Shown here piece by piece: positions 53,324 through 62,800 of a DNA stretch of 64,000 bases; within the stretch, counting starts at the first letter, position 1, and every line of letters starts with the position of its first letter. The position numbers were made by a program, and so were the translations under genes. Below the pieces are notes generated by a model. That model saw only the letters and a program-made list of their open reading frames with translations. It was not told the origin of the DNA and did not search any database. Source of the DNA: Oasisia sp. SBJ-2009 (taxonomy: Eukaryota > Annelida > Polychaeta > Sabellida > Siboglinidae); assembly GCA_964017155.1 (NCBI GenBank), contig OZ024863.1, forward strand, positions 47,161,864 to 47,225,863, in the 5' to 3' direction.

Positions 53324-54010
53324 CTAACGGCAGCTACTACTGTCGCTGACCAGTCCATTATCTGCACTTGACCCCTGTCCATTCGACACCACTTTCCCGC
53401 GCTGTATACTCGGACAGGGCGACACGAATCTGTCCCCGCTGTTAACCCGCCGGTCAGTGCGTGTGTACACCATGATGTCTCTGAACAGATCCTGCAGGTC
53501 ATACTTGATATTAGACCGACTCTGTGACGTACTTGGAACTGGTGCACTTTCGTCTGTCACCCGATCAGTGCTGCTACCTGGTGGCAGCGAACTACTGGAG
53601 GTCGTCGTTGCTGTTGGTGGTGGAGTGAGGTCGATGCCAGTGGTGGCGAGAGAGGGACACCGACTCATGCAGGCGCTGGCGTCCACACTGTAGTGCTGGT
53701 AGTTGCTGACAGCATCCAGATCGAGGCTACAGTCGATGTACACGTTCCTCTCGTCGTAACTGTCGTCCACTCGACCCCGGATTGGAGACAGATGAGACGG
53801 TGTCGCCACCTCGCGGAACTCAACATCTAGTAACGCTTCGCTCGGCTGCTTCAGCAGCGATCGCCGTGACAACTGCCTGGCGCTACTGTGAGTGGTCATT
53901 GGACGCAGCTGTGTACAAGGGTTCGTGTCAGTGGTGACATTGGTAAGGGGTGATGTCAAACTGTCGGTGGTGTTCCCGCATGTTTTAATGCATAAGGGGA
54001 AGGCATCGAA
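53324..54010 (-). CDS. XKR exon 7 (cytoplasmic tail, last exon)
   Basis: The chosen acceptor is ...attaag at 54012-54011, which fits phase 0 and opens FDAFPLCIKTCGNTTDSLTS. It has a poor pyrimidine tract and lies in the loop of a 16-bp inverted repeat, so the exact boundary is uncertain. The body (RSLLKQPSEALLDVEFREVA and later SRSNIKYDLQDLFRDIM) is clearly protein-like. Stop TGA at 53326-53324. Confidence 0.68.
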   Translation of the reverse strand, partial: FDAFPLCIKTCGNTTDSLTSPLTNVTTDTNPCTQLRPMTTHSSARQLSRRSLLKQPSEALLDVEFREVATPSHLSPIRGRVDDSYDERNVYIDCSLDLDAVSNYQHYSVDASACMSRCPSLATTGIDLTPPPTATTTSSSSLPPGSSTDRVTDESAPVPSTSQSRSNIKYDLQDLFRDIMVYTRTDRRVNSGDRFVSPCPSIQRGKVVSNGQGSSADNGLVSDSSSCR

Positions 54011-57000
54011 CTTAATAATTTGCATTAAAACATGCGGCATCGAACATAATGATATGTATGTACAAATTTAGCATCACACAATATAGGAGCCTGACCATTT
54101 TATGATGATAGTTTCTGAAAAGCATTGTATAACCAATAATAATAATTTATTAAAAAACAAACGTGATAAAACAATTAAAACATAATATAAAATAAAAGAT
54201 TATAACCGTGTGACATTTCAATGATAATCTGGTCAAGCAAATTTACTGCAACCTGTCGATAAATCTGTGATGTCAAAGCTACTAGGCATATAAATAAATA
54301 CAATAGTGTGCAGTGTTACAGAAGTACATTTGATGTTACAGTCATAATGCAGATGATGGTCAAAACAATAGGGGTCACTTGCCTGGTCTGTCGTGGCCAT
54401 CTGGCCACAGTACTTGACCGGCTCTCTTCTGGCAACCTCTTTTCGCTGCCAGTAGATGGGTCCATGAGGATGGCAGAACCGGTAGTAGATGAGCATGCAG
54501 CAGACTCCTACAGCAGACAACACACACCAGGTGTCAGACATGAAAAAGTAAAAAAATTATAACAAAATTACTACATTTGCATGAGGAAAATTGTGATTTG
54601 TGAGGGTATGTGCACTCAATCAAATTACGCTATTTGTAAAGTGGGTAGTTAATTATGTATTTGAGAACCAAGTACTGTTCATAGGTTGCCAATCAGTTGA
54701 CTCTCGATTTATTTATGATTCATCTTCACAGTGAAGACCCGGATGATATTTTGCAAGTTATGTTGTGAAAGGCAAATATAATTTGTTTGTGAAAATTAGC
54801 AATGGACACAATCTGCATAAATTTACATAAGTTTAATGGATCATTGCAAGTCAAAAAATTATAATTTGTTACCTGTGAAGTGATTGTTGCCTAAAAATGT
54901 ATCACGCAATATTGTTGAATATGTCTACTTGATAACAGTGTTCTGTTCTGTCTGTGTTATTGCTTGGAGCCCACATCTCTACAGTTGTACAATTTTAATA
55001 AACATGAGGCAAAACGTCTACATACAGCACTACACATTGCATAACGACTGACCTATAAGGAACGTGGTGGACGTTACGGGAATGACACTGGCATCATACC
55101 AGGCGCCTGGTACCCTGTAGCAATACCACACAGCCACGAGAGCAGTGTTCTCGGCCAGCATGAGTGAGTAGAAGGCGAGCGCCCGCCAGCGTGTGCTGCC
55201 CTCTTTCAGGTTGAAGAAACTGAAGCAGTAGATTATTCCGACGACGCTGACAAACAGCGTGCGCTCACACCGACTCGTGCCAAAGTCTGTCTTCTGTAGG
55301 GTCACCCAAATGGTCATCAACAGCCAGTGACCAGCTACAACAGATTGTACTGATAGCTAATTGTTTTAGCTACGCACGATTATAGCTAAACAGAGGTCCA
55401 TTATTTAACAACCAAACAATGTTTACAGTGCATTTTATCTAAGTTAACATTTTTTATTTGTTCTAACAATTGCAAAATGTATACCAGCTGTTATTACAAG
55501 AACTGAATACATAAAAACTGCTACCACAGGCTGGGGGAGATTGTTGGCAAGGCTACAGAATTTCCAGTTGCACCACTGTCATATGGAAAACTGAGGTACC
55601 ATCTGCATAATTATTAAATTAAGTGGTTAAGGTTGTTTTTGGGGTCTAATCTTGTTTGGATCCAGATTGTAAATATGGCATATCTACTTCAAGTGGTATT
55701 GATATAGAATGACTCCACATGATACCAGGTTTGGTGACCCTGAATATGAATATTTCAGCATTGAATTTGAGTTATACACCTTGGTGTTTATAATAATAAG
55801 AACATTTATAAAGCGCTATAAATATAGAAATATCCATTCAGAGGCGCTGTACATGAGTATATATACATGTGTCGTAGAATTATAATATTAAGTTTGTTAA
55901 GGTAAATAAAATAACAAAAATATGTATAAAAAATAATAGTAATAAACAATAAAATATATAAGTTAGCTAAAGATAATTATTAAAATAAATGGCATATTGA
56001 TAATAAAATAATGAGTATGACATTTTGTAAAATTAATGTAAAACATGTAAAAGATAATAAATAGATAAAAATAAAATACAAATTAAATAAACTGACAAGT
56101 GTCTTGTCTTTATTAGCGTGTTATGTGGCCGTGTACGTACCCAGACACAGCAGGACCCAGGCAGAGAACGTGGCTGTGAAGACGACGATGGCGACGACAC
56201 GTGACGCGACAATGCTGACGTGCCAGACGGTCTGCAGCACGAGGCCAGGCCAGTACACGTGGTAGTCGTCGCAGTAGGCGTGGCGCAGGGCATGGCTGTA
56301 GGCAGCCACGGCCCCTCCGATCGCAACCAGAGACACGCACGCTGACGTCACTGCAACACATCACACCAAGACGTCTGAGCTCGTTTAACGAGATCATCAT
56401 CTACAGCAACATGCTTCTGTGCAGATGGAAAATGGGTGAGGTAGGTAAGGAAATACATCAAGATCCAACAGTGTGTCCCTATCCATGTATCCAGCCTTCT
56501 AAGACAGACATATTCACACTTCTAACAGTTACTTCGTAATTTCCAAGCTTATAATTTTGTTGGCCTTGACAATTACAAATAACCAATAACATTTCAGTCA
56601 TGTACGTTCAACCATTACAGTGGACCCTCAGTATTAAGGTCACCCCGCGAATTGGATAAGTGTCCTGAATAGCAAGGTGACCTTATTAGTGGGACTGACT
56701 AGTTTCCTATACATTTCTGTATGTGGAACTAATCTAGAATGGCTAGTGCCCTTTTTTATGGGCCACAGTGGACGGTAAACAGGGAAGTTGGCTGGGAAAA
56801 AAATTGAGGTATTTTTATACAACTACTACAATGACTAAAAGAGAGTCAAGACCTGTGAGCCAGCCAGCCATCTGACTACACATGATGATGTAGAGTTGCA
56901 GCGTGAGTTGAGGCGCTGACTCAAGAAACGCCTCAAACAGTCGCAGGATGCACAAGTCATTCTGTTGGTAGAAGTAGTTGTCTATGTTCTCTGTCGTCGT

Positions 57001-58911
57001 GTCGTAGCGAGCCTGCATACCTGCGACCAGCACCAGTAGATACCTGCACAAAGACACACAGCTTTATCTAGAGACTCGTTCAGGTTCACCCGTCATTTGA
57101 TGAATAAAGTTCATTCTGGATGACGAGTACAAATTAGAGCGAACAGGTAAATGGATGGAAAGAAATTGTTAGATGTAAAAAAATTATTTGAACTACCAGG
57201 TATATGTTGTCAGCTATGAGTTAAAATTGGGTGCATGCAATACTATGCACAGATTATTGTGTATTTCTGGGTATATATAAATGTGTGGATGCGTGTGTCT
57301 ACCAGGCTATTTTTGTACTTGCAAAATCTGCATCCTGTATATAGGCCTGCAAATACACGTCTTCCTCTGTCTGCATCACACCAGGCTCTACCCACTTGGT
57401 AGTGTGTGGTAGATACTTACGTGTAATAAGTAATACACTAATGTATACGTGCATGGAAAGATAAACATGCAACATTCCACAAACACCAAGCAATTATTCA
57501 TTCAATTAAATTAAGAAGTTACAGAATACTGCTATCCTCAATTATGTTGCTTTTCATTCACATATAAAAAAATTATTTTATTAATGTGCACATATTGATA
57601 CATAATTAATCATTAAATATAAAAAAGATCATTCAACAAACAAAAGAACATAATACATAACTTTTTTTAGTTAATCCTAGACTTTACACAAGTAAAAGGC
57701 ATTCAGGAAAATGGATGCCCAAGGCAGAAGTAAATTTGTTTTTACATGTTGACTGATTATTAAATTAAAACTCTTTCAATGATTTGCTGACTTGCCAGTA
57801 GTCTACACCGAGATCATACTGAAAAGAAGGCAAATGTACAGTTAACTAGCTATAACACAAATATGTCAGGTGTCTTGCTGCGAACCTTTCAATAGGTTGG
57901 AGCAGGAAGACATGGACGAACCAGTGTCGACAGCCAGTCGACTTGCCATCCCTGGAGTACCACCGACTACTGAACAGTTGGATAACAACCGACGACACAA
58001 CAACACAGCCCAGGGCCAGGCTGCCAAATGTGTACTCGCCATCTTCCATGTATTTTATGCCAACAAGGATATCTGAAGCATTAAGAACAGTGACAAATCA
58101 AAATTGTGATGATTTCATGTGGATATACAACTTATCCTAAAATGAATGTTTGTTTTTGGTGTGGTCCTAACTTATATTGTTATAACCTGCTAAAACAACC
58201 ACATTCACTGTATTGGCTTATGGACTTTATGTCCAAAGTCACATGTCCTATTTTTTTAAATATGTATGTTATTCTTGCATTTATTATTTAAGTGTAATCA
58301 TAGATCAATGACTGCTAGTGGATATACCCACTCATGTTGCCACATTTTGTGGAACATTTCAAGTCATTTGCACGTTTCAAACATTACTTATCTTTTATGC
58401 ACCATATCATCCACAATGTTTGGGACATAAGCAACTTGAAACATAACGTCTATAACTCAATGTATTCACACCATGCATTGACATTGTGAGTCAATCATGA
58501 TCAACTCAAGCAGGCCAAGGGCCAGGCTAAGTCAGTAAATTCATGTCAGAACTTTAAAGCCGCTGTGGTTCGGTATAACTTAAGTCTTAACATTAAACAT
58601 TTGTTTACATGGTATGTGTATTCCATATATTTATTTAACTATTTCCTGCCCTGATTAAAGACACAAACTGGTTGCATTTGGCAGGACAGGACGGATTTGG
58701 AAGTTTGTTTACCTGTGACAGTATCTAACACATATGTCATAAGCGAGACAATGACAAGAATTAGATCTCTTCCACTGAAATTCTTCTTGGAGTCGGCAAG
58801 CCACTGCTTATTGGTTGTCCCCTGCTTTAACGGAGTTGAGGAAAAGTCACACTGATCCCCATATTTTCCTCCTCTTTTATTATCAGAAGCCACCTTTTCT
58901 CCCGCTCCCAT
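53324..58911 (-). CDS. XK-related protein, XKR4/6/7 type (membrane phospholipid-scramblase family)
   Basis: Multi-pass membrane protein of the XK family; some vertebrate members scramble phospholipids at the plasma membrane after caspase cleavage. Exons on the minus strand: 58911-58713, 58072-57886, 57043-56853, 56350-56141, 55334-55053, 54507-54383, 54010-53324. All phases agree, giving 626 aa, near the length of human XKR4 and XKR6. Membrane segments are visible at about 49-73 and 82-100. The family hallmark LRLFEAFLESAPQLTLQLY is at about 162-180, and several hydrophobic helices follow in exons 4-6. The 228-residue tail (last exon) is hydrophilic and Ser/Thr-rich. The intron before the last exon has a GC donor (CAG|GCAAGT). 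If it is not removed, the protein ends 49 residues later at a stop at 54235-54233. ATG context is good (A at -3). Assignment to the XKR4/6/7 group rests on length, the long tail and remembered similarity. Confidence 0.88.
53976..54037. repeat. 16-bp perfect inverted repeat around the XKR exon 7 acceptor
   Basis: CCGCATGTTTTAATGC at 53976-53991 and its exact reverse complement at 54022-54037, with a 30-base loop. The loop includes the inferred splice acceptor. GGCATCGAAC also occurs twice as a direct repeat here (54002-54011 and 54036-54045). Confidence 0.85.
54383..54507 (-). CDS. XKR exon 6 (GC donor)
   Basis: Acceptor gctgtag at the 5' side. Encodes GVCCMLIYYRFCHPHGPIYW then a basic, probably cytoplasmic, stretch ending MATTDQ. 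The donor CAG|GCAAGT is the strong consensus for GC-AG introns. Confidence 0.75.
55053..55334 (-). CDS. XKR exon 5
   Basis: Acceptor gttgtag, donor ATAG|gtcagt. 282 nt, phase 1 in and out. Encodes AGHWLLMTIWVTLQKTDF, then FVSVVGIIYCFSFFNLKEG, and a further hydrophobic helix (FYSLMLAENTALVAVWYCY). Asn-Leu-Lys-Glu-Gly is typical of XKR proteins. Confidence 0.88.
55788..55872. mobile_element. Possible SINE/LINE tail fragment in XKR intron
   Basis: AATAATAAGAACATTTATAA, AGCGCTATAAAT and GAGGCGCTGTACA are words common in the 3' ends of aquatic-animal SINEs and LINEs. Only about 85 bp can be linked to this; the rest of the intron is AT-rich. Confidence 0.3.
56141..56350 (-). CDS. XKR exon 4
   Basis: Acceptor tgttgcag, donor CTGG|gtacgt. 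Encodes TSACVSLVAIGGAVAAYSHA, then two hydrophobic stretches (LVLQTVWHVSIVASRVVAIV; FTATFSAWVLLCLG). Confidence 0.88.
56853..57043 (-). CDS. XKR exon 3 with the family hallmark motif
   Basis: Acceptor ttgtgcag, donor ACAG|gtcttg. Encodes YLLVLVAGMQARY, NIDNYFYQQNDLC and LRLFEAFLESAPQLTLQLY, the most conserved block of XK-related proteins. Confidence 0.92.
57886..58072 (-). CDS. XKR exon 2
   Basis: Acceptor atgcttcag, donor GAAAG|gttcgc. Enters phase 1, leaves phase 2. Encodes the second membrane helix (LALGCVVVSSVVIQLFSSRW) and ends FLLQPIE, which aligns with the LLQL region of human XKR proteins. Confidence 0.87.
58713..58911 (-). CDS. XKR exon 1
   Basis: ATG at 58911 with A at -3; donor ACAG|gtaaac. 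Encodes a short hydrophilic N-terminus (MGAGEKVASDNKRGGKYGDQ) and the first membrane helix (DLILVIVSLMTYVLDTVT). Confidence 0.87.
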
Positions 58912-58922
58912 TTTGAAAGATT

Positions 58923-58934
58923 GGTCACGTGACC
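58923..58934. promoter_or_regulatory. Palindromic E-box (CLEAR-like) just upstream of the XKR start
   Basis: GGTCACGTGACC is a perfect 12-bp palindrome containing CACGTG and the GTCACGTGAC core recognised by TFEB/MITF/USF-type bHLH-ZIP factors in other animals. It lies 12 bp before the XKR ATG, in the region shared with DCAF15. Function is inferred. Confidence 0.45.
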
Positions 58935-59700
58935 GCTACTCTGCCGAAGTTGACACTTCTGCGGTGTCGTCATCTCAACAGTAGCCGACATCCTTGTTGC
59001 TCTGATTCACCGCTAAGCGCTGTAGTAACAAGAAAACGGATACATGATCGTCTTAGCGTGCCTCTCCACGACTTATGGATTGAATATTCAATATTTGCAC
59101 GCTGAATGCGACAGTATTAGTGCAATTGTCAAGAGCAATGCTAATCAGCAATAACATTATGAAATTGAATAAATATTATTCTCCATAACCAATTACTTTT
59201 CCATTATATGGCAAAAACTACACCGAATTTTGCAATATTCATAATTAAAACAACTGTACAGCATCCCATCCGGAGACGGTCATATGGTGTATACCTTATG
59301 TCTATGAACAAAACAAGATGCACAGTGTTTGCATACATATTAAATAAAAAATATGTATTTTAAAGACAAATCATTACAAATTATATACCATATACGAATA
59401 CGAATACGAATACGAATATATTTATTTCAGGTAAAAACCCATATACAATTGGTACATATATATCACCACATATCAAAATATAATATAATCACACAATTTG
59501 CTACAAATCTAAGATCATGTCATGTCGGTGGTTTGCATCAACTATCGAAAGTCATTATGTTGCAACTGACAACAACAAACTTACGAAATTGTTATTTTAT
59601 GGGAGTACACTTGGGACACACGACCCTGGGAGCGATGCCACCAAAATGAAACGAATATCAGGTTTTATCACCAGGTGGCACTGGCGTTCGTCAAGGAAAC
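58935..59700. promoter_or_regulatory. Shared upstream region of divergent XKR and DCAF15
   Basis: The 0.77 kb between two divergent start codons must hold both 5' untranslated regions and probably both promoters. No TATA box is convincing. A short AATACG microsatellite (59392-59417) followed by tatatttatttcagg may be an old retrotransposon tail. Confidence 0.4.
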
Positions 59701-59814
59701 ATGGCGGAAAAATCTGGCGGGTTGCCGCGATGTTTAAATACAAAGGTTCCTTACACTGGAAGAAAAGCAGCCTGTCTACCAAAAAATCCACTAAGCAGGC
59801 TCCAATATAGAGAG
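59701..59814 (+). CDS. DCAF15: DCAF15 exon 1
   Basis: MAEKSGGLPRCLNTKVPYTG to LQYRE, donor GAGAG|gtatta, phase 0. Found by matching the phase and the LxxLxxxxxxGxL pattern of the human N-terminus rather than by strong identity, so less certain than the later exons. Confidence 0.65.
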
Positions 59815-62800
59815 GTATTAATATAAATATAAAATAATATTCACCTGCCAATTATAACACCGGAATCCCACCGTAGTTCCCATTGGTATCCTTGCTGGGT
59901 ATAATCGGGTTTTGCTCTGGTTCAGTCACGCTGTATGGGTCGAGAAGGGCGTCGGAGGTCTTTAATAAAACAATTATACAGCATATGATAGTTCTCAGTT
60001 GTGTTACTCTGTCGGGACGAAGCATTCTTGGGTAATCCTTTGCAAACATAGCCGAAATGTGTGTGGTTTTAAGTCGTCCTGACCTATTTTTCTTCCTTTC
60101 CTGAAATGTTCATTCTGTCACATCACACATTCATTTCAGGTACACAAAGAGCAGGCATTCTAAAATATGTTTCAGTCTCCTTTTTAGTTTTAGCATTCCA
60201 AAATAATCAGTTAAATTACAAACACAATTCAGTGTTATTGAGCATTACAGTTTCAAAATGTTTGATAAGACTGTCCTGTCCAGAGGTTGTAAATTTGGAA
60301 TGTTAGTGTTCTTCGAATCACAAAGTGCCCTAATCCGCAGTATTTTATAAAAATTTATGCTCAGTATACGTCAGTTGATGTAGTGATAATGATAGATTGA
60401 CCATTTTTGGATAGACAAACAATGTAAAAATGATATGTAACAATTATATAAAGCCATGTTAATTTGGGTCAGCTATGTAGGGTACTATAGAACATTAATG
60501 TTTCTTGGCAAAGGTTAAGAATTAGTGGCTAGATTAATTGCTTTAAATGTTACTTAGTATTTTAAGTAAGTTTTTGCAATGTATGCTAATTACTAATATA
60601 TAGTCAGTATCTAACAAATGAATCAAACAAAATACTTCATTAATTTTAAAGGTCATACATTCAGGTAAATAATTGTGATTGATTTTCTGCATGACATAAT
60701 TATAATCATGCTGGGAAAGTTTGTCCACACACTGCCAGTTATTCCAGTCAAAACTATTAACTTTAGACCACTGCTCACAATTAACAGTGTTTAAAATATT
60801 TTTGATGGCTCTCTTGCCAAATGACAATTTGAAAACTGCATCCTCTATAAGCTTGTATAATTCTTTTGTTTTCTTCATTCGTTGGATTAATTTGCTGTTT
60901 TAGTTTGGTGGATTACATCGACTCCACAAACAAAGTGTGCGTTCACAGATCTTTCTCAAGTTGCCAGGTCGTCTTGGCTTCTCTATCAATTGTTTGGTGG
61001 ATGAGTCGATTCTCTACGATGGGTGAGTGTTATGACTGTGTAACACAATTCAGTCATGCATTGTGCATTCTTCTGTCATCAATGCACCAACTAATTGGTT
61101 TGAATCTTTTTGAATTGATTTCAGCAGATAATTTTTGTGATCCTTGTTGTTTAGCAGGTTTTTTTCTTCTCCCATATTGGTTATACATCCACCTTTCCTA
61201 TGATGAACTTTCTCATTAATGAGATGCAAATAAAGTATTCTACAATTTGACAACTCATCTTTATTGTTTCAGTTAAGTGTCTTTAAATAAAAAACATTTA
61301 TGAAGAAGAAACCAATAGTTTTGTATATATAATAATTATAATAATATATAATAATAGTTAATAATTACCAGTTGTTTATCTATTCTCTTATTTTTACTTT
61401 CAGTTCTGTGTTCCTGGGGTTCACAAAGAATGGCCAGTTTGTGCTGTCCTATACCCTCAATGTCGAGGCTGATGAACACACAGCCTACCCTATCTATGCC
61501 TACAGGCTGCAGTGGTGGCATTTTGTGCCATACAAAAAACTCAGGAAGGTGAGTAGAACAAAAGCCATTTGTAGCACGTTTATTAATTACAGGAGTAATA
61601 TGTTTGTTGAAACAATACGGTTAATATCAATGTCACACGTTAGTATTAATCTTGTATTGAAGTTGTATCCATAAAAACAGTTACCATCCAGACAAACGCC
61701 TATGGACAAAAGCCCCACCAGACAAAACCTCAATATAAACAAAGAAATTATATTGGCTAAAATCTTATTATTCTATGTATAATTTTATACCTTTGATTAT
61801 TGAGAAAATATAAGTAATGATAAAATGTCAAATTTTTCAGCTGTTTTGTGTGTATCACATTAGAGACTTGTGTCCTGTTTTATTTTTGTCCTGTAGTTTG
61901 TTGATGTGGTTGTTGTAGGTGGCTCAGGTGAAATTGTTTGGTGAGGAAGATATCCAGCAGGAGTTGTTCATGTCCATGTGTGAATGGCCGACTGATGACA
62001 CACGCGTCCTCATCCACGGCTACTGGTACAGCATCATGCCAGGAGTGCCCAGTAGCTGGCACATCACTCTTTAGGGAGGGGGGGGGGGTAGTAGCCATCA
62101 CATCACTTTGCCCGTTGCCCATCATTTCATATCATGATGGCCCAGTGGCTGTCACATCATTCCACAAGGGCCCAGTGGCTGTCACATCACTCCATGAGAA
62201 TCTAATGGCTGTCACATTACTCTACAAGGGCCCAGGACTGTCACATCACCCCATGAGGGCCCAATGTCTGTCACATCACCCCATGAGGGCCCAATGTCTG
62301 TCACATCACCCCATGAGGGCCCAATGTCTGTCACATCACCCCATGAGGGCCCAATGTCTGTCACATCACCCCATGAGAGCCCAATGTCTGTCACATCACC
62401 CCATGAGGGCCCAATGTCTGTCACATCACCCCATGAGGGCCCAGTGACTGTCACATCACCCCATGAGGGCCCCTTGACTGTCACATCACCCCATGAGGGC
62501 CAAGTGGCTGTCACATCACCCCATGAGGGCCCAGTGGCTGTCACATCACCCCATGAGGGCCCAGTGACTGTCACATCACCCCATGAGGGCCCAGTGACTG
62601 TCACATCACCCCATGAGGGCCCAGTGACTGTCACATCACCCCACGAGGGCCCAGTGGATGTACTGTCTTGGTATTGAGTCATTCGAAATCATGTATATTT
62701 GTGTTAGGTCACAAGATTTCCTACGATCAAGTTGTTTTATCTTGTCACTGGACATCCTGACTTACTGACATCACTACACTCTGTGTGGCTTCAGTCCACA

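Noticed and set aside
53104..53547. 147-codon minus-strand frame overlapping the end of XKR
   Set aside because: Out of frame with the XKR tail and without motifs; a shadow of the exon and its 3' flank.
59512..59810. 97-codon frame starting upstream of DCAF15 exon 1 in another frame
   Set aside because: It lacks similarity to any family; the overlapping frame from 59701 fits both the splice phase and the DCAF15 N-terminus.
62212..62682. 156- and 137-codon frames on opposite strands
   Set aside because: Both run through the intronic 30-bp minisatellite of DCAF15, and phase-consistent exons flank it on each side.
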